Counted from the first letter of the stretch, positions 37,071 through 48,059 are shown. The stretch is 64,000 nt of DNA from Marinobacterium marinum (GCF_013868415.1 NZ_JACEMT010000051.1:62001-126000), one strand, 5' to 3'. Numbers and translations: made by a program. Notes: generated from the sequence alone by a model not told the origin.

Positions 37071-38114
37071 TCAGCTGGCATAACGCTCAAGCAAACGCTT
37101 GACCGGGGCTGCCAGACCAATATTTGCAGGTTGCTCCACGTTATACCAGAGTGCCGACAGACCTTCCATGACAGAGTTTGTAGGGTCTTTGCTGACGACG
37201 CGTGCAGGCGTGATGTCCAGATGATAGTGGCTGAAGGTGTGGCGTACCGGCTCCAGTACTTCAGTGGCGGCGAGATCCAGTTCCAGGCCCAGAGTTGAGG
37301 CAGCATCGCGAAGGTCAGCCACTTCGGGCAGGCTCCAGAGACCGCCCCAGATACCGCTGGGAGGGCGTTGCTGCAGCAGAGTTTCACCCGCATCGTTCTG
37401 GATCAGCAGCATCATGGTGTGCTTGACCGGCAGGGTTTTTCTGGGGCGGGGGGACGGCAGCCGATCCGTCAGGTTCAGGGTGCGGGCCTGACAATGCGTC
37501 TGTAATGGGCAGAGCAGACAGCTCGGCTTGCTGCGGGTACAGAGGGTTGCGCCCAGATCCATCATTGCCTGGGTGTAATCACCCACGCGGTGCTGGGGCG
37601 TATTGCGTTCGGCCCAGGCCCAGAGTTCCTTCATCACGGCAGGAGTACCGGGCCAGCCTTCAACGGCGTAAAAGCGGGCCAGTACGCGCTTGACGTTGCC
37701 ATCCAGAATGGCGGCCCGGCGACCGGTCGAGATGGAAACGATGGCACCGGCGGTCGAACGGCCAATGCCGGGCAGGGCCTCCATACCTTCAACCGTCTGC
37801 GGGAATTCGCCATTCAGTTCCTGACTGACGATACGGGCGGTTTTATGCAGATTGCGGGCCCGGGCGTAATAGCCCAGCCCGGTCCACAGGTGCAGCACCT
37901 CGTCCTGTTCGGCGGCCGCCAGATCATGCACAGTCGGGAAGCGTGTGACGAAGCGCTGAAAATAGGGGATGACGGTTTTAACCTGAGTCTGCTGCAGCAT
38001 GACCTCCGAAATCCAGGTAAAATAGGCGGTTTTCTCGGCCTGCCAGGGCAGGTCGTGACGACCGTGCCGGTCAAACCATTCCAGCACGGCACCGTTGAAT
38101 TGATCAGGAGTCAT
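37071..38114 (-). CDS. mutY: Adenine DNA glycosylase MutY
   Basis: Removes adenine mispaired with 8-oxoguanine. It is 347 residues. Catalytic Glu37 lies in [12 protein letters not shown], the helix-hairpin-helix reads [12 protein letters not shown], and the 4Fe-4S ligands follow the C-x6-C-x2-C-x5-C pattern in [17 protein letters not shown]. The C-terminal NUDIX-like domain ends near residue 345. The ATG overlaps the asmA stop by 4 bases, giving the order asmA-mutY-yggX. Confidence 0.97.
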   Translation of the reverse strand: MTPDQFNGAVLEWFDRHGRHDLPWQAEKTAYFTWISEVMLQQTQVKTVIPYFQRFVTRFPTVHDLAAAEQDEVLHLWTGLGYYARARNLHKTARIVSQELNGEFPQTVEGMEALPGIGRSTAGAIVSISTGRRAAILDGNVKRVLARFYAVEGWPGTPAVMKELWAWAERNTPQHRVGDYTQAMMDLGATLCTRSKPSCLLCPLQTHCQARTLNLTDRLPSPRPRKTLPVKHTMMLLIQNDAGETLLQQRPPSGIWGGLWSLPEVADLRDAASTLGLELDLAATEVLEPVRHTFSHYHLDITPARVVSKDPTNSVMEGLSALWYNVEQPANIGLAAPVKRLLERYAS

Positions 38115-40288
38115 CGGCCAAAGAGCCCCTTGAGTACCTGACCGGCCTTGTCTTCGCCCAGTTTATCTTTCAATTTCTCCTCCAGTTGGGTGCCGACCTT
38201 GTCTTCTACCTTGCGTCGAGCTTCGGCCTTGATGATATCGGTGATGAATCCGGTATCCAGTCGGCAGAGCTTGGCGGGTTCGTCATCAAAACGTCCCTTG
38301 CAGTCCACGGGAACCTCGACGCCTTCCAGCCGGTTGTTGACCGAGCAGCTTTCATTGAACAGGTCTTTCTCCAGCACCATGCCGATACGATAATCCAGTG
38401 TCTGCAGGGGCAGATTGATACTGCCGCGACCGTTGACACTTATGGCATCCAGCTTGACGCTGAGATCCCGGTTACTGACAACGCCATTGCGCAGCGTGAA
38501 GCGGGTGTCCAGGTTGGCGAACGGGGTGGAGGTATCCACCTGCTCGGCGTTGATCCAAAGAGATGACAGGTTGTTGATGCCCTGGCACAGGGACCGGGCA
38601 GCATCAATGCCTTTGATGACGCCTTCCTTCATCTGGACATTTGCGCTGCCGTTGAGTGAATGGATCCAGGCATGTATCGACTGGCCACTCATACTGAGAT
38701 CGGCACGGCTGTCCATATTACCGGTGATGACATCAACTTGTGCCAGGGTTTGCAGAGCCGTACCCAACTGCAGGCCGGTGATGCGGGGAGCCACTGTGAT
38801 ACTCAGGGGTGTTTTGCGGGCATCCAGCTGGGCGGTGGTGCTGACCTGTCCGCTGAAAACACGGGTGTTGAAACGGGTCAGTCGAACCAGCCCCTGATGC
38901 GCCGAGAGACTGAGTCCGGGCTGTTCCAGCTGCAGGCCATGAATTTTCAGGCTGTCCAGATCCAGAGCCGCGTCGAGATTAAGCGCACGCAGAGGGGCTA
39001 GCGGAATCAATGCCTCCTTGGACCAGCTCAGGGCTGTACCGGCACTGGCCGGGCTTGCACTGCTTGTGCTGGCCTCGGGGTTGCTGTTGTCGGCAGCCGG
39101 GGGCAGGTAACGGTCGGCATCCAGAGCTGTACCCTTGAGCTTGATTGACAGACGCTGGGTCGCCAGCGACAGAGCGGCGTCGCCATTGAAGCGGGTCTCA
39201 TCCAGACGCAGGTTCAAGGGATTCAGCGTGAGCGTGCCTGCCGGGCCGGTCAAGGTGGTGTCAAAGGCGAGGGTGGTCAGAGCTGTTGTATCGGCGGTGG
39301 CGGGTGCGTTCAGCCCAACAGCCGCCAGTAATTGCCGGGGATTGAAGGTGTTGCTGTTCAGCTGCCCGCTGATCTGTGGCAGGGTAAAGCCGTTCAGTGT
39401 TACGTGACCACTGAGTGTCAGCGGGTCGGCCTGCAGGTGCAGCTGGCTGATTTCGATCTGTTCTTCGTTCAGGCGGGTGTCCAGATCGGCGCTGAACACC
39501 AGGGCCAGAGGTGCTGGCAGGCGTGCGCCTTCACGGAGGTTCAGTGTGCCGTTCAGGTTGTTCAGCCGGTAATGTTGGGCAGGCAGATCCAGATTGATGT
39601 CGGTGTTCAGTGCGAGATTGCCGCCGAGTTGAAGCTGGTTGTCGGTCAGCTGGCGCAGACCGAACTTCAACGTGAGAGGAAAGGGCTGGGTGGCGCTGAT
39701 CTGGCGCGCCTGCAGATTCAGATCCTGCAGTTCGATGCGGCTGTCATTACTCTGATCGATGAAGGTGAGGGCGGCATGACGGATGTCGACGAACTCGATT
39801 TCAAGCGCGAGGGGGCGGTTGGTCACAGCAGGGACCGGAGTGGTGTCAGCCTCGTCTTTGGCAGCGGCAACCGCAGCCAGCTGTTCGGGAGTGGGCTCCA
39901 CGTCAAGCGGCGTCCAATTGTTATCACCCTGAGCATTCTGCACCAGTGCCAGCGTCAGACCATCCACCAGCAGTCGATTCATCTGCAATTTGCCGTCGAT
40001 AAGAGCGGGTATGCTCACGGCAACTTCCGCACGCTTTAATGTGCCCAGTGCCGGCTTGTCGGGATAGCCGACGCCGACCTGGTTCAGCTCCAGCGCCAGC
40101 CTTGGGTACAGAGACCAGCCGATATTCCCCTCTATATGCAGTTCCACACCGGCCAGTGCCAATGCCTGATCACGGATCTCATCCTTGTAGTCATTGGGGT
40201 CGAACAGGGTGGTCAGGGCCAGCAGGCCCACCCCGGCCAAGAGCAGAAGCCCCAGCAGGAAGGCAAACAGTAGCTTGATGGCTTTCAT
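38111..40288 (-). CDS. asmA: AsmA-family protein
   Basis: A 725-residue envelope protein with one N-terminal membrane anchor (about 5-27) and a long periplasmic part rich in beta strands, typical of AsmA. The conserved start [12 protein letters not shown] and the C-terminal AsmA block with [11 protein letters not shown] and [17 protein letters not shown] are visible. AsmA-like proteins are linked to lipid transport and outer-membrane assembly. A Pro/Ala/Ser/Thr-rich stretch near 405-420 is probably a linker. mutY follows with a 4-base overlap. Confidence 0.88.
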   Translation of the reverse strand: MKAIKLLFAFLLGLLLLAGVGLLALTTLFDPNDYKDEIRDQALALAGVELHIEGNIGWSLYPRLALELNQVGVGYPDKPALGTLKRAEVAVSIPALIDGKLQMNRLLVDGLTLALVQNAQGDNNWTPLDVEPTPEQLAAVAAAKDEADTTPVPAVTNRPLALEIEFVDIRHAALTFIDQSNDSRIELQDLNLQARQISATQPFPLTLKFGLRQLTDNQLQLGGNLALNTDINLDLPAQHYRLNNLNGTLNLREGARLPAPLALVFSADLDTRLNEEQIEISQLHLQADPLTLSGHVTLNGFTLPQISGQLNSNTFNPRQLLAAVGLNAPATADTTALTTLAFDTTLTGPAGTLTLNPLNLRLDETRFNGDAALSLATQRLSIKLKGTALDADRYLPPAADNSNPEASTSSASPASAGTALSWSKEALIPLAPLRALNLDAALDLDSLKIHGLQLEQPGLSLSAHQGLVRLTRFNTRVFSGQVSTTAQLDARKTPLSITVAPRITGLQLGTALQTLAQVDVITGNMDSRADLSMSGQSIHAWIHSLNGSANVQMKEGVIKGIDAARSLCQGINNLSSLWINAEQVDTSTPFANLDTRFTLRNGVVSNRDLSVKLDAISVNGRGSINLPLQTLDYRIGMVLEKDLFNESCSVNNRLEGVEVPVDCKGRFDDEPAKLCRLDTGFITDIIKAEARRKVEDKVGTQLEEKLKDKLGEDKAGQVLKGLFGR

Positions 40289-40443
40289 CGAGGGCTCCTT
40301 ATTTCCATGGAATAGGGTTACAGGATGGAGTATAGGGATCAGTTGCCCGCTTTGTCATGCAGCAGCATCGAGCCTGAGCCTGCCGTTACGCTGCTGTTGG
40401 ATGTATACTGAGCGTTTTCGTAAACCCCCAGGCGGAGAGAGAA

Positions 40444-41037
40444 ATGGCCGAGCGTAAAGCCCAGGTAACCCGCAACACCCTGGAAACCCAGATTACTGTT
40501 GCAGTCAACCTCGACGGCACCGGGCAGTTGGATGTGGATACTGGCGTACCTTTTCTGGACCATATGCTGGACCAGATTGCCCGACATGGGCTGATTGATC
40601 TGGAGATCAGCGCCATTGGCGATCTGCACATTGATGATCACCATACCGTGGAAGATATTGGCATTACCCTGGGCCAGGCTTTCAAGCAGGCCGTGGGTGA
40701 CAAAAAAGGCATCCGTCGCTACGGTCATGCGTATGTACCGCTGGATGAAGCCCTGACCCGTGTCGTGATCGATTTTTCGGGGCGTCCGGGGCTGGAAATG
40801 AACGTGGACTTCACCCGGGGTCGGGTTGGCAACTTCGATGTAGATCTGTTTAGCGAGTTCTTCCATGGCTTCGTGAACCACGGCATGGTGACGCTGCACA
40901 TCGATAACCTGAAGGGCAAGAATACCCATCATCAGGCTGAAACCATCTTCAAGGCATTTGGTCGGGCCATGCGCATGGCGCTGGAAGTCGACCAGCGTGC
41001 TGCCGACATCATGCCATCCACCAAGGGGTGCCTCTGA
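40444..41037 (+). CDS. hisB: Imidazoleglycerol-phosphate dehydratase
   Basis: Monofunctional HisB of 197 residues; it lacks the phosphatase domain found in enterobacteria. The two metal-binding repeats are [15 protein letters not shown] (near 61-75) and [14 protein letters not shown] (near 160-173). GGAG lies upstream of the ATG. It heads hisBHAF and is divergent from asmA across 155 bases. Confidence 0.97.
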   Translation: MAERKAQVTRNTLETQITVAVNLDGTGQLDVDTGVPFLDHMLDQIARHGLIDLEISAIGDLHIDDHHTVEDIGITLGQAFKQAVGDKKGIRRYGHAYVPLDEALTRVVIDFSGRPGLEMNVDFTRGRVGNFDVDLFSEFFHGFVNHGMVTLHIDNLKGKNTHHQAETIFKAFGRAMRMALEVDQRAADIMPSTKGCL

Positions 41038-41039
41038 GC

Positions 41040-41693
41040 ATGGGCAGTATTGCAGTAATTGACTATGGCATGGGTAACCTGCACTCGGTGGCCAAGGCGC
41101 TGGAACATGTCCAGCCGGGCGTCGAAGTGCGGGTAACCGCCGACCCGGAACAGGTTCGCAGCGCCGATCGGGTGCTGCTGCCTGGGGTGGGTGCCATTCG
41201 TGATTGTATGGCCGAGATTCGCCGTCTGGGCGTGGATGCAGAAGTGCGCGAAGCCATCGCGTCCGGCAAGCCGTTTCTGGGTATTTGTGTCGGTTATCAG
41301 GCACTGATGGAGTTTTCCGAGGAAAACGGTGGCGTCGATTGCCTGGGCGAATTCGAGGGGCGGGTCAATTTTTTCGGCAATGACCTTCGGGATGCCGAGG
41401 GCGAACGCCTGAAAGTGCCGCACATGGGCTGGAATCAGGTGTACCAGTCGCGGGAACATCCGCTGTGGGCCAATATTGATGACGGTAGCCGCTTCTACTT
41501 CGTGCATAGCTACTATGTCCGTGCACAGCAGCGTGACCAAGTGGCGGCACGCTGCAATTACGGCGTTGATTTCGATGTGGCCATTGCGCGAGATAACGTG
41601 TTTGCCGTGCAGTTCCACCCGGAGAAAAGCCAGAAGGCAGGTTTGCAGTTGTTGCAGAACTTCCTTAATTGGGACGGTCAGTCCCTGACCTGA
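41040..41693 (+). CDS. hisH: Imidazole glycerol phosphate synthase glutaminase subunit
   Basis: Class I glutamine amidotransferase that supplies ammonia to HisF, 217 residues from the ATG at 41040, two bases after the hisB stop. Nucleophile Cys83 is in GICVGYQ; the His-Glu pair is in VQFHPEKSQ near 193-201. Confidence 0.97.
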   Translation: MGSIAVIDYGMGNLHSVAKALEHVQPGVEVRVTADPEQVRSADRVLLPGVGAIRDCMAEIRRLGVDAEVREAIASGKPFLGICVGYQALMEFSEENGGVDCLGEFEGRVNFFGNDLRDAEGERLKVPHMGWNQVYQSREHPLWANIDDGSRFYFVHSYYVRAQQRDQVAARCNYGVDFDVAIARDNVFAVQFHPEKSQKAGLQLLQNFLNWDGQSLT

Positions 41694-41728
41694 CATTTTT
41701 TGACTGATAATTCTGGATTCGAGCCGAT

Positions 41729-42469
41729 ATGCTGATTATTCCCGCGATTGACCTCAAAGATGGTGCCTGTGTTCGCTTGCGTCAGGGCCGTATGGATGAC
41801 TCCACCGTTTTCTCGGACAACCCGGTCGAAATGGCCGCCAAGTGGGTTGAAGCCGGTTGTCGACGCTTGCACCTGGTGGACCTGAACGGTGCTTTTGCCG
41901 GCGAGCCGGTGAACGGCGAGATTGTCAAAAAAATTGCGGAAGCGTATCCGGACCTGCCGATTCAGATTGGTGGCGGTATCCGCTCTGCCGAGATTATTCA
42001 GGCATACCTGGATGCCGGTGTGCAGTACGTCATCATTGGTACCAAGGCTGTCAAGGACCCCGATTTCGTTACCGAAATGTGCCAGCGCTTCCCCGGTCAT
42101 ATCATTGTTGGACTGGATGCTCAGGATGGCTATGTCGCCATTGATGGCTGGGCGGAAATTACGGACATCAAGGCGGTCGAGCTGGCCAAGCGCTTCAAGA
42201 ACGATGGCGTCAGCGCCATTGTCTATACGGATATCAGCCGTGACGGCATGATGCAAGGTGTTAATGTGGAAGCGACGGTTGAGCTGGCCCGTGAAGCCGG
42301 TATTCCGGTGATTGCCTCCGGTGGCGTGACCAATATCGAAGATATCAAGGCGCTGGCCAAAGTGGCAGATCAGGGTATTCTGGGCGCCATCACCGGTCGT
42401 GCCATCTATGAAGGGACACTGGACGTGGCCGAAGCTCAGACACTGAGCGACAACCTGATCGGCAATTAA
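41729..42469 (+). CDS. hisA: Phosphoribosylformimino-AICAR ribotide isomerase
   Basis: TIM-barrel isomerase of 246 residues. Asp8 in IPAIDLKDG and Asp in [12 protein letters not shown] are the catalytic pair. It lies between hisH and hisF in the histidine operon. Confidence 0.97.
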   Translation: MLIIPAIDLKDGACVRLRQGRMDDSTVFSDNPVEMAAKWVEAGCRRLHLVDLNGAFAGEPVNGEIVKKIAEAYPDLPIQIGGGIRSAEIIQAYLDAGVQYVIIGTKAVKDPDFVTEMCQRFPGHIIVGLDAQDGYVAIDGWAEITDIKAVELAKRFKNDGVSAIVYTDISRDGMMQGVNVEATVELAREAGIPVIASGGVTNIEDIKALAKVADQGILGAITGRAIYEGTLDVAEAQTLSDNLIGN

Positions 42470-42483
42470 GAGAGAAGATACCT

Positions 42484-43257
42484 ATGGCACTGGCAAAACG
42501 CATCATTCCCTGTCTGGACGTGGAAAACGGTCGGGTCGTCAAAGGGGTTCAGTTTGTTGATATCAGAGACGCTGGTGACCCGGTCGAGGTTGCCAAGCGC
42601 TATGATGAACAGGGTGCCGATGAAATCACCTTTCTGGATATCACGGCAACCCACGAGGGCCGTGCCACCATGGTCCAGACGGTGGAGAAAATGGCATCAC
42701 AGGTATTTATTCCGCTGACGGTTGGAGGGGGAATTCGGACCTGCGAGGACATTCGCACCATGCTTAATGCCGGTGCCGACAAGGTATCGATCAACAGTGC
42801 TGCCGTGAAAAACCCCGACTTTGTGCGTGAAGCAGCCGATCGCTTCGGCAGTCAGTGCATTGTTGTGGCGATTGATGCCAAAAAGGTGAGTCAGGCCGGT
42901 GAGCCGGATCGCTGGGAGATCTTTACCCATGGCGGCCGCAAGCCGACCGGGATTGATGCTGTTGAGTGGGCCAGGAAGATGGTCGAGCTGGGCGCTGGAG
43001 AGATCCTGCTGACCTCCATGGACCAGGACGGTGTCAAAAACGGCTATGACATTGGTGTGACGCGTGCCATCAGTGATGCTGTGCAGGTACCGGTTATCGC
43101 CTCGGGTGGTGTGGGCAATCTGGACCATCTGGTTGAAGGCTGTCTTGACGGCAAGGCTGATGCCGTACTGGCGGCCTCGATCTTCCACTTCAACGAATAC
43201 AGCATCCCCGAAGCCAAGCGCTACATGCGTGAACACGGAATCGAAGTGCGTCTCTGA
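42484..43257 (+). CDS. hisF: Imidazole glycerol phosphate synthase cyclase subunit
   Basis: TIM-barrel cyclase of 257 residues that makes IGP and AICAR with HisH. Asp11 in [15 protein letters not shown] and the second Asp in [14 protein letters not shown] are present. It starts 14 bases after hisA and ends the operon. Confidence 0.97.
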   Translation: MALAKRIIPCLDVENGRVVKGVQFVDIRDAGDPVEVAKRYDEQGADEITFLDITATHEGRATMVQTVEKMASQVFIPLTVGGGIRTCEDIRTMLNAGADKVSINSAAVKNPDFVREAADRFGSQCIVVAIDAKKVSQAGEPDRWEIFTHGGRKPTGIDAVEWARKMVELGAGEILLTSMDQDGVKNGYDIGVTRAISDAVQVPVIASGGVGNLDHLVEGCLDGKADAVLAASIFHFNEYSIPEAKRYMREHGIEVRL

Positions 43258-43267
43258 GCCCGAGTAT

Positions 43268-43292
43268 GACCTCGGCCACTAGGGCTGAGGTC
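43268..43292. terminator. Hairpin at the end of hisBHAF
   Basis: GACCTCGGCC (43268-43277) pairs with GGCTGAGGTC (43283-43292) through one G-T pair. It has no T run and overlaps the last codons of the convergent GGDEF-EAL gene. Weak terminator candidate. Confidence 0.35.
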
Positions 43293-45444
43293 TGGTCGGG
43301 GTATCATCGGGGGCGGACGGCTCCCGTTCCAGAAGTGCCTGCAGGGCTGCCAACGACATGGGCCGGTACAGCCCGAAGCCCTGGCCAAAGCAGGGACCCA
43401 GGCGAGTGATACAGTCGCGCTGATCCCGGGTTTCTATCCCTTCTGTGACGACTTTCAGCTGCATCATGTCAGCCAGTGTCATGATGGTAGCGACCAGTGA
43501 GCTGTTGCTGCCCGGCTTGAGTTCGCGAACAAAGCTGCGGTCGATCTTGAGACCGTCAATCGGTAGCTGGTGCAGGTAACTGAGTGATGAGTAACCGGTA
43601 CCGAAGTCGTCCACCCAGATATTGATCCCCGTTTCCTTCCATTGCTGCAAGGTCTGCCGGCAGTCGTCCAGGTGGCGCATCATGCTGGTTTCCGTCAGTT
43701 CGACATGCAGGCCGTTGTCCGGGACCCGCTGGCTTTGTTTAAGCTTGATCAGAAAATCTCGCGTCGTTTTTTGATGTAACGCGGCACCGGAAATATTGAT
43801 CGAGACGGCAAATCCGGGCTGCTGCTGTTGCAGGAGCAGCAGATCCTGGACGGCCTGTCGGGCCACCCATTCGGTAACCGGGCCTATCAGGTCGGAATCC
43901 TCGATGGTCGGTATGAACTGCCCTGGCGGAATCAACCCGCGTTCGGGATGCTGCCAGCGGAGCAACGCTTCGGCGCCGCGAATCCGGCCATCGGCAAGAT
44001 CCAGAATTGGCTGGTAATCCAGATAGAACTGGCCTTGTTCCAATGCTGTGTGAACGCCCTGGAGTACCTCGATACGCTGTTGCAGCTGCTGGTTCATGCG
44101 GGGTGAAAAGAAGGCGTACTGGTTGCGGCCGCTTTGCTTGGCGGCATACATGGCAATATCGGCGTGCTTGAGTATGGCACTGCTGGTGACACCATCATCG
44201 GGATAAACAGTGATACCGATGCTGCTGGAAATACTGAAATAGCGACCATCGATCAGGAAGGGCTCGTCCAGTGTTGTCGCAATATGCCGGGCCAGTTCCG
44301 CTGCCTGTTCACCTCGTTCCAGGCCCGGGTAGAGGATAACGAACTCATCGCCACCCAAGCGGGCCAAGAGTACGTCTTCACTGTTCGGATCAGACAGGTC
44401 CAGTTCCAGCAGCAGGTTGCGCAGACGCGCGGCCGCTTCGAACAGCAGCAGATCCCCCATCTCATGCCCGGCGGTATCATTGACCTCTTTGAAATGGTCG
44501 AGGTCGATAAACAGCACACCCAGGCGTCGATCATGCTGCTGGGCCTGCTGCAGCAGGCTGTCCAGAGATTGCTGGAACCAGTGTCGATTGGGCAGCTGGG
44601 TCAGGCTGTCCAGGTAAGCCAGCTGGTGGGTGTGGCGGTGGCTCTGTTCCAGACTGCAGCGCATCTGTTCCAGTGCGTGCCCCAGCTGTCCGATTTCATC
44701 CTGCTGCGCCATGTTGAAGTGTACGCTGCGGTCACCTTCACCGAAACGCCGACTCTTGTCAGCCAGTTGCTGTAACGGCTTGAACAGGTGATGGCTGAAG
44801 CGGTACACAATCCATAGCGTTAGCAGTAGCGGCAACAGGGTGACCAGAATCATCTGGCTCAGCATCTGCTGCTCTTTGGCACTTGCGGTTGCCTGAAACT
44901 GGGCATTATGAATGGCCAGCCCGTCCAACGCCGAGGCAAAGTTGATCGCCAGCGCCAGGTGTCCGGCAGTATGCTCGGCCGTGTCGACCGGTTGCAGTAC
45001 ATGCAGACGCTCATTTTTCCAGAGTAGCTGCAGGTGATCGGCGGGTGTCAGCGGGACCAGTTCAGCCAATGGTCTGTTGAAATCGGGGATGGTTTCGCTG
45101 CCATCGTGCAGCAGTGTTCCATCCGGGCTGAACAGGTAAACATAGTCCAGATTGCGGTTGCTGCGGATCTGCTGCAGGTGTGCCCCGATTTCGCTCAGAT
45201 CCAAATGGTAGAGTGGAATATCCAGGCGGGCAGCGAGGGCGCCGCTCAGCAGGCTTGCATCACGTTCCAGCTGCTCCTTCAGCGAGCTGACAAGGTGCGC
45301 ATTGCCGCTGTCGATGAAGAAGCGGCTGTACTGTCTGAAGCCGTTCGCCAGGAGGATGAAATGGATACTGGTCAGGAAAACGAGCATGACCGCGAAGCTG
45401 GTGGTCAGCCGTCGCGGTAGAGAGCGCTTGAGAGGCGAACTCAT
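43279..45444 (-). CDS. Membrane GGDEF-EAL c-di-GMP enzyme
   Basis: 721 residues: membrane segment at about 15-34, a periplasmic sensory region (about 36-195), a second membrane segment at about 197-216, a HAMP-like linker, GGDEF at 364-368 and EAL at 492-494. The EAL side keeps SINISG, ELTETS, DDFGTGYSSL, KIDRSFV and EGIET, so phosphodiesterase activity is likely; the GGDEF motif is intact but no RxxD inhibitory site is visible. The ATG overlaps the stop of an upstream binding-protein gene by 4 bases, so the two probably form a signalling pair. Confidence 0.9.
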   Translation of the reverse strand: MSSPLKRSLPRRLTTSFAVMLVFLTSIHFILLANGFRQYSRFFIDSGNAHLVSSLKEQLERDASLLSGALAARLDIPLYHLDLSEIGAHLQQIRSNRNLDYVYLFSPDGTLLHDGSETIPDFNRPLAELVPLTPADHLQLLWKNERLHVLQPVDTAEHTAGHLALAINFASALDGLAIHNAQFQATASAKEQQMLSQMILVTLLPLLLTLWIVYRFSHHLFKPLQQLADKSRRFGEGDRSVHFNMAQQDEIGQLGHALEQMRCSLEQSHRHTHQLAYLDSLTQLPNRHWFQQSLDSLLQQAQQHDRRLGVLFIDLDHFKEVNDTAGHEMGDLLLFEAAARLRNLLLELDLSDPNSEDVLLARLGGDEFVILYPGLERGEQAAELARHIATTLDEPFLIDGRYFSISSSIGITVYPDDGVTSSAILKHADIAMYAAKQSGRNQYAFFSPRMNQQLQQRIEVLQGVHTALEQGQFYLDYQPILDLADGRIRGAEALLRWQHPERGLIPPGQFIPTIEDSDLIGPVTEWVARQAVQDLLLLQQQQPGFAVSINISGAALHQKTTRDFLIKLKQSQRVPDNGLHVELTETSMMRHLDDCRQTLQQWKETGINIWVDDFGTGYSSLSYLHQLPIDGLKIDRSFVRELKPGSNSSLVATIMTLADMMQLKVVTEGIETRDQRDCITRLGPCFGQGFGLYRPMSLAALQALLEREPSAPDDTPTRPQP

Positions 45445-46340
45445 GGCAGTGTCTCGACATCGAGTGAGCGCAGCTGCTGGAGGTCATGAGGCCCCAGTGG
45501 CGTAATATGGCTGCTGTTTTCATACTGCATCAGCAACTGGCTGTCTTTGCTCGGATCCAGAGCCAGCAGGGCTTGCTGCAGGGCCTGACGGGCTTCTGGC
45601 TCCAGATTGTCAGTCAGCAGCTCGAAGGCACGGGGGTAGAGGGCGGAGTGATGAATGATACGCATATTCTGCAGCAGCTTGGCCGGCAGGCGACCGGGTG
45701 TCTGCCAGTCGCCGTCATTCAGAGCACCTGCAGCAGCGATCCCTTTGTCGACCCAGAGCAGATTGTTGCGTTCGTTACGACTGAAAGCATAGCCGACCTT
45801 GTCGGCAGGGACAGCCTGCCGAGGTGTTTCCAGGTGGACACTGCTTAGTCCGGCATCACGCAAGGCCATCAGGGGTAGAAAATAACTGCTGAAGGAGTTT
45901 CTGTGCTCAAGTGCGATCAGTTGACCGGTCAAGTCACTCAGGGTTTGTATGGGGCTGTCGGCTCGCACATAGATAAGGCTCTGATAGGCGTGCTGCCGGC
46001 GTTTCCGCTTGCGTGCGATCGGTGTGGCCAACTGCTGCTGATAAAGGCGTGCTGCCGTGAGGGGCGTTTCGGTGATCCAGTGTACACGCCCCTCGCGAAT
46101 GGCGTTTTCAAGCTGGGGCCGGTCGGGGTAAATCTGCACATCGGCCTGGTCGTAACCAAATGGGGCCAGTACCTGAACCATGGCGTCGGCCATGGGGCGT
46201 AGCTGGCGAAAGTCCTTTTTCGGCCGGTCACCGATTTGTGCCAGGACCAGTGTTTTGGCACTTGCATGTCCGCTGGTTAACAACAGACAACAGAGCAGCA
46301 TGCGCGTAAAAACGAGGCTGAAAAGCGAGGGACTGTTCAT
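45441..46340 (-). CDS. PhnD/SsuA-type periplasmic solute-binding protein
   Basis: 299 residues with a signal peptide (about 1-28, ending HASA). The sequence has the layout of phosphonate/phosphite-type binding proteins: DVQIYPDRPQLENAI, VRADSPIQTLSDLTGQLIALEHRNSFSSYF, and RIIHHSALYPRAFELLTDNL. No ABC permease or ATPase gene is nearby; instead it overlaps the GGDEF-EAL gene by 4 bases. It may be the ligand-sensing partner of that protein rather than a transport component. The ligand is unknown. Confidence 0.8.
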   Translation of the reverse strand: MNSPSLFSLVFTRMLLCCLLLTSGHASAKTLVLAQIGDRPKKDFRQLRPMADAMVQVLAPFGYDQADVQIYPDRPQLENAIREGRVHWITETPLTAARLYQQQLATPIARKRKRRQHAYQSLIYVRADSPIQTLSDLTGQLIALEHRNSFSSYFLPLMALRDAGLSSVHLETPRQAVPADKVGYAFSRNERNNLLWVDKGIAAAGALNDGDWQTPGRLPAKLLQNMRIIHHSALYPRAFELLTDNLEPEARQALQQALLALDPSKDSQLLMQYENSSHITPLGPHDLQQLRSLDVETLP

Positions 46341-46417
46341 GGAGCAGGCAGGCCTGATGATGATAAGCCCAAAATCCTACGTGAGACCCAGCCCCAATAC
46401 CAGTCATCGCGGCGGGT

Positions 46418-47266
46418 TTAGTCAGGACGTACGCGCAGAAAACGCGCAAACCGGGGCTTGCCATGGCGAGTCAGTCCGTTGTAACGGTAGGTGATGGTGC
46501 TGCCGAGCGCGGGTGGATGAGCCCGCTCTCGATCACTGAACCCAGACCCGATGCGAAAGCGTGAGCCATCGGAGCGCTCCACCAGCAGAGATCCCAACTG
46601 ACCTGTATATTTGCCCTTGCCGGGCAGGTGGGCGACTACGACTGCATCGGCATCCTGGAAGGGTTTGAGCTTGCGGATATCGGTTGTTCGCTGCAATTGG
46701 TGCAGTGCGCCGGCGCGGTGCAGCATCAGCCCCTCGCCACCCTTGTCGATGACCTGCTCCAGCTGTTGTTCCAAAGCCTTAGTGGTGGTGCCCTGCCGCT
46801 GTTCGATCAGCTGCAGGTTGTGCTGCGGTTGATCGAGTAGCAGTTGCCGGAGCCGGGCATGACGCTGGGCAAAGGTACCGGGCCATTGTGGCAAGTCGAA
46901 TAACATGAAGCGTACCGGGTGCCAGGCCTGTTCGGAGCCGTCATGACTGCGCACCAGCGCCGACAGGGTCGAAAAGGCCGCGTAGTCGATCCAGAGCTCA
47001 CCTTCCAGATGCTGGGCGGGCCAGCCGTGGGTAAAGCCGTCCGGCGTTTGGATGGGGTAGCCGCTGCGGGTCAGCAGTTGAGTACCGTCCCAATAGGCGC
47101 GTACACCGTCGTATTTTTCACTGATCATCCATTGGGCCAGATCGGTGGGCAGTGACAGGTCATCACCGACTTCCACGCCCTGCATCAGGGCGGGTGCGGA
47201 TACAGCGGTTGCAGGCAGGGCAAGGCCGAGCAACAGTAACAGAGGGGATTGCTTGAACATGGTCAT
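46418..47266 (-). CDS. ligE: Periplasmic ATP-dependent DNA ligase (LigE type)
   Basis: 282 residues with a signal peptide (about 1-24, ending AVSA). The adenylation motif is SEKYDGVRAYW with catalytic Lys51; further ligase motifs are HLEGELWID, DKGGEGLMLH and IRKLKPFQDADAVVV. The OB domain is short and there are no extra domains, as in Lig E of Haemophilus, Neisseria and Vibrio. Export suggests action on DNA in the periplasm, perhaps during DNA uptake. It lies downstream of cytochrome c5 but beyond a terminator. Confidence 0.88.
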   Translation of the reverse strand: MTMFKQSPLLLLLGLALPATAVSAPALMQGVEVGDDLSLPTDLAQWMISEKYDGVRAYWDGTQLLTRSGYPIQTPDGFTHGWPAQHLEGELWIDYAAFSTLSALVRSHDGSEQAWHPVRFMLFDLPQWPGTFAQRHARLRQLLLDQPQHNLQLIEQRQGTTTKALEQQLEQVIDKGGEGLMLHRAGALHQLQRTTDIRKLKPFQDADAVVVAHLPGKGKYTGQLGSLLVERSDGSRFRIGSGFSDRERAHPPALGSTITYRYNGLTRHGKPRFARFLRVRPD

Positions 47267-47314
47267 TCCTCCTTGAATAGCCGATACCGGTCGATCCTTG
47301 ACCGGTAGATGTGA

Positions 47315-47338
47315 AAAAGGCTGCCGTAGCAGCCTTTT
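47315..47338 (-). terminator. Intrinsic terminator of the cytochrome c5 gene
   Basis: A 10-bp stem AAAAGGCTGC/GCAGCCTTTT with loop CGTA; on the minus strand it is followed by a T run. It lies 15 bases past the stop. Confidence 0.85.
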
Positions 47339-47352
47339 GTTCAGGGTATCGA

Positions 47353-47796
47353 TCAGTTGCTGAGCATGTGATCGATAGAAGCCTGGATCTCTTCGTCGGA
47401 GCAGTCGTTGCAGGTACCGCGAGGAGGCATGGCGTTGAAGCCGTTGATGGCGTGGGACAGGAGTGTTTCCATTCCTTTCTCGTCCAGACGCAGCTGCATT
47501 TCATTGGTGCCGAATTTGGGTGCACCCAGAACGCCGGTCGCGTGACAGGCGGCACACTTGCCGGTGTAGATCTCTTCACCTGAACGGCCTCCGCCGGCAC
47601 TGGCAGTTGCGGCAGCGGCGGCGGCACCACCACAGTTTTCATCACCCTGAACGCAGACAGAGCCAACCGGCTTGATACGTTCAATGATCGCCTCATCTGC
47701 GGCAGTAGCGGCATGTACCGACGCAGACAGCGCCATGCTCAGACCGAACGCGCAGAGTGCGGATGCAGCTTTGGCAGCAAATTTATTCACAGTCAC
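47353..47796 (-). CDS. Cytochrome c5
   Basis: 147-residue periplasmic c-type cytochrome with a signal peptide (about 1-29). The haem site is CAACH at 81-85, the Met ligand is in NAMPPRG near 120-126, and the disulfide-type cysteines lie in TCNDCSDEE, all typical of cytochrome c5. An Ala/Gly-rich linker at about 56-70 joins the mature N-terminus to the haem domain. It probably carries electrons to a terminal oxidase. Confidence 0.92.
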   Translation of the reverse strand: MTVNKFAAKAASALCAFGLSMALSASVHAATAADEAIIERIKPVGSVCVQGDENCGGAAAAAATASAGGGRSGEEIYTGKCAACHATGVLGAPKFGTNEMQLRLDEKGMETLLSHAINGFNAMPPRGTCNDCSDEEIQASIDHMLSN

Positions 47797-48030
47797 GACC
47801 TCATCACTTGGTAAGTTGTCGGGGCAGCGATGCCTGGCTTAAGGCCTGAATGTGCGGGGCAGGGCCAGTGCAGACATGACTGCGCTCACAAAATCTAACG
47901 GGGGATTATACCGGCAAAATGTCCATACGGAAATTGCGTTAAGGACGCATCTGTCCTTTGTCAGCCTGGTCACGACTAAAGCAGCAGACATTGTACGGAT
48001 GGAAGCAAAATACTTGCAGTAATAATTTAC

Positions 48031-48059
48031 TTGGCAAAGGCCGGTCCTATCCGTAGTAT
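48031..48059 (+). promoter_or_regulatory. Promoter of tRNA-Arg
   Basis: TTGGCA (48031-48036), 17-bp spacer, TAGTAT (48054-48059), 26 bases before the tRNA. Confidence 0.65.
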
